64,000 bases of DNA, taken from positions 19,306 to 83,305 of the forward strand of contig JABABM010000010.1 of the NCBI GenBank assembly GCA_014238205.1, read 5' to 3'. Source of the stretch: Phycisphaerales bacterium. Its GTDB lineage: Bacteria > Planctomycetota > Phycisphaerae > Phycisphaerales > SM1A02. Shown one piece after another: positions 62,457 through 64,000 of this stretch. Position numbers and translations under genes: made by a program. The notes under the pieces were generated by a model. It was not told the DNA's origin and did no database searches. It was given only the letters and a program-made list of their open reading frames with translations. Position 1 is the first letter of the stretch. The number at the start of each line of letters is the position of its first letter.

Positions 62457-63374
62457 ATGAGAATCATCTTTCTTGGCAGTGGGGAGTTTGGCCTTCCGTC
62501 GCTGGAGTACCTCCTGGATTGCCATGAGATTTCTCTTGTCATCACGCAACCTGACCGACCAGCAGGCCGTGGCAGACAGCCGGCGTCGACTCCCATCGGG
62601 GCACATGCCGGCATGGAGGGCATTCCCTGCCTCAAGACACCTGATGCAAACGATCCCTCCGTCATTTCACGTATCAATGACTTGAATCCTGATGTCCTGG
62701 TGGTCATCGCCTTTGGGCAGAAGCTCGCCCCGGAACTGCTGAAGGGAAGGCTGTCAGTCAATCTCCACGCCTCGCTCCTGCCCCGGCACCGTGGGGCTGC
62801 ACCGATTCACTGGGCGATCATCAATGGCGACTCGGTGACAGGGCTCAGTGTCATCACACTCGCAGATCGCATCGATGCAGGTGATGTGCTCGGCATGACC
62901 GAGACTCCCATCAAGAGTTCAGAAACGGTGGGGGAGCTGCATGATCGTCTTGCAGGTCTGGGCCCCTCGCTTCTTGAGCGGGTTCTTGGCGAAGCGGAAC
63001 AAGGAACATTGCGTCCTGTATCCCAGGACGAGAATGCTGCAACACATGCACCCAAGCTGGGTCGAGCAGATGGAACTGTTCATTTCGACCAACCAGCAGT
63101 CGCGGTTCGAAATCGTGTTCACGGACTCACGCCATGGCCTGGCTGCGACATACGCTTCTCCGGCCACCAGATGCGACTTCTCAAGGTTGAAGTCGCTTCC
63201 TCACGTGAAATGGATATGGAACCGGGGCATGTCCTGGAAGACGGAACAGTTGCATGCCAGCCCGGCAGCATCCGCTTGATCAAGGTCCAGGAACCCGGCG
63301 GACGCCCCATGGGCTTCGAGGACTGGCTGCGGGGTCACGCTGTTGATGAATCGGAGTCATGTACACCGCTATGA
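62457..63374 (+). CDS. fmt: methionyl-tRNA formyltransferase
   Basis: Formylates Met-tRNA(fMet) with 10-formyltetrahydrofolate before initiation. The 305 residues have the N-terminal Rossmann strand IIFLGSGEFGLPSLEYLL, QPDRPAGRG, and the catalytic segment NLHASLLPRHRGAAPIHWAI (Asn, His), followed by a shorter C-terminal tRNA-binding domain. Complete. Its stop overlaps the ATG of the next gene (ATGA), so three genes are probably co-translated. Confidence 0.95.
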   Translation: MRIIFLGSGEFGLPSLEYLLDCHEISLVITQPDRPAGRGRQPASTPIGAHAGMEGIPCLKTPDANDPSVISRINDLNPDVLVVIAFGQKLAPELLKGRLSVNLHASLLPRHRGAAPIHWAIINGDSVTGLSVITLADRIDAGDVLGMTETPIKSSETVGELHDRLAGLGPSLLERVLGEAEQGTLRPVSQDENAATHAPKLGRADGTVHFDQPAVAVRNRVHGLTPWPGCDIRFSGHQMRLLKVEVASSREMDMEPGHVLEDGTVACQPGSIRLIKVQEPGGRPMGFEDWLRGHAVDESESCTPL

Positions 63375-63913
63375 GACGTTTCGCCGACACGCTTTGGGAT
63401 CTCCTCTCACTGGAACGCCGTCCCAGAAGAATCAGGTCCGCTTCCCGCCAGCGACCGGCTCGTCCCCGATCCGAAGCGATGCAGAAGCGGTACGACCAGC
63501 TTGTCATCGACATGAAGGAAGCCTGGGGCGTCAAGGTTCACAAGTGGCGATCTTCAACCTCGGGGTGCGCCTGGGAACTTCGTGACAGGAACGGTGGGTT
63601 GACGAGGATGATCGAGTCACCCTACCCACGTGGACCGATGAGCTGCGTCGTCTTTCTCCATGAAATTGGACACCACGCCATCGGATTCGGCAAACACAGT
63701 CCCCGATGCCTTGAGGAGTATTTCGCCTGGCAATGGGCCATTCGTGAAATGAAGGCCCATGGATTCAATATCACACCTGCAGTCCAAAAGCGGTTTGAGC
63801 AGGCCATGCGATATGCCCTCTCCAAGGCCCTGCGGAGGGGCTTGAAGCGAGTTCCGTCGGAACTGCTCCAGTTCATGCCTCGTGAAACAACCCAGGCAAT
63901 GACAAATATCTAG
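63371..63913 (+). CDS. putative HEIGH metalloprotein coupled to fmt
   Basis: A 180-residue basic protein with no signal peptide. The centre has VVFLHEIGHHAIGFGKHSPRCLEEYFAWQWA, i.e. an HExxH zinc motif with a downstream Glu-Glu pair, as in small IrrE/gluzincin-like peptidases. The N- and C-terminal parts are Arg-rich and could bind nucleic acid; that is a guess. ATG 63371 gives the ATGA overlap with fmt; ATG 63359 would add four residues. No family is recognised with confidence. From 63914 to the window end nothing else was seen. Confidence 0.65.
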   Translation: MRRFADTLWDLLSLERRPRRIRSASRQRPARPRSEAMQKRYDQLVIDMKEAWGVKVHKWRSSTSGCAWELRDRNGGLTRMIESPYPRGPMSCVVFLHEIGHHAIGFGKHSPRCLEEYFAWQWAIREMKAHGFNITPAVQKRFEQAMRYALSKALRRGLKRVPSELLQFMPRETTQAMTNI

Positions 63914-64000
63914 ACCTTTCCTGCGCTTGGAAGGCGTAGCCATGTCTTTCTTGCATGAAAGGGGATGTCACGCGGTGTGGCGTCCATGGACCCATCAAGC

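Noticed and set aside
1..64000. Insertion sequences, prophage, CRISPR arrays, integrons or tandem DNA repeats
   Set aside because: I looked for transposase-like proteins, regularly spaced repeats and integrase genes and saw none; the only repeats are within-protein EF-hand and DCNGNG motifs.

Overview
The window reads as chromosome of a free-living, Gram-negative-type member of the Planctomycetota, most likely class Phycisphaerae. This is inferred from family resemblance, since no 16S gene is present. The evidence is two large secreted proteins ending in dockerin-like EF-hand repeats (34953-38204 and 47443-51108), a small secreted protein with a PEP-CTERM-like tail (52555-53214), Kdo activation (kdsB), an AsmA-type envelope protein, a pilT operon and two different succinate dehydrogenase complexes. 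No mobile element, phage gene, CRISPR array or rRNA was seen. Genes are dense, many overlap by 4 nt (ATGA/GTGA), and long gaps are rare.

Layout. 1-3.2 kb: 5' part of a MacB/LolD-type ABC ATPase, trpE and a sugar-nucleotide-epimerase-like gene. 3.2-11.8 kb: a 1369-residue AsmA-like protein, a LOG-family protein, a lipoprotein whose 3' end looks frameshifted, pssA and gltX. 11.8-18.3 kb: tyrosine/homogentisate catabolism (hppD, hmgA, fahA) with an uncharacterised gene coupled to fahA, and with a NeuC-like epimerase and a DUF4190 membrane protein inserted. 18.3-25.6 kb: apt, divergent from a groES-like/aroA/MsbA-like/BtuFCD-like run. 25.6-28.7 kb: an M24 peptidase, accB and accC. 28.7-33.2 kb (minus): pilT, a membrane-anchored GspE-like pseudo-ATPase and a CvpA-like protein. 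33.3-34.9 kb: guaB and tRNA-Arg. 35-38.2 kb: secreted metalloprotease. 38.6-40.2 kb: FHA-GAF-PP2C phosphatase. 40.3-47.2 kb: two complete Complex II operons in tandem. 47.4-51.1 kb: secreted PQQ-type sugar dehydrogenase carrying a cytochrome c motif. 51-53.7 kb: small envelope proteins and tRNA-Ser. 53.8-57.5 kb: sulfotransferase plus a 901-residue unknown protein. 57.6-61.8 kb (minus): tRNA-Met, and a TPR gene/kdsB/pyrG run. 61.9-63.9 kb: def, fmt and a putative HEIGH metalloprotein.

How the genes work together. hppD, hmgA and fahA give three of the four steps from 4-hydroxyphenylpyruvate to fumarate and acetoacetate; the isomerase step is not recognisable, and an unknown gene sits against fahA. 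accB/accC supply two acetyl-CoA carboxylase parts. pyrG makes CTP, which kdsB uses to activate Kdo. def and fmt serve N-formyl-methionine processing. The two Complex II operons probably act under different redox conditions.

Cross-cutting signals. Many start codons lie 5-9 nt behind a -10-like hexamer, which predicts widespread leaderless transcription. At three divergent gene pairs one near-palindromic -10 can be read on both strands. Convergent genes are separated by long perfect hairpins without a strong U-tract. All functions are from reading the sequence; no database search was run.
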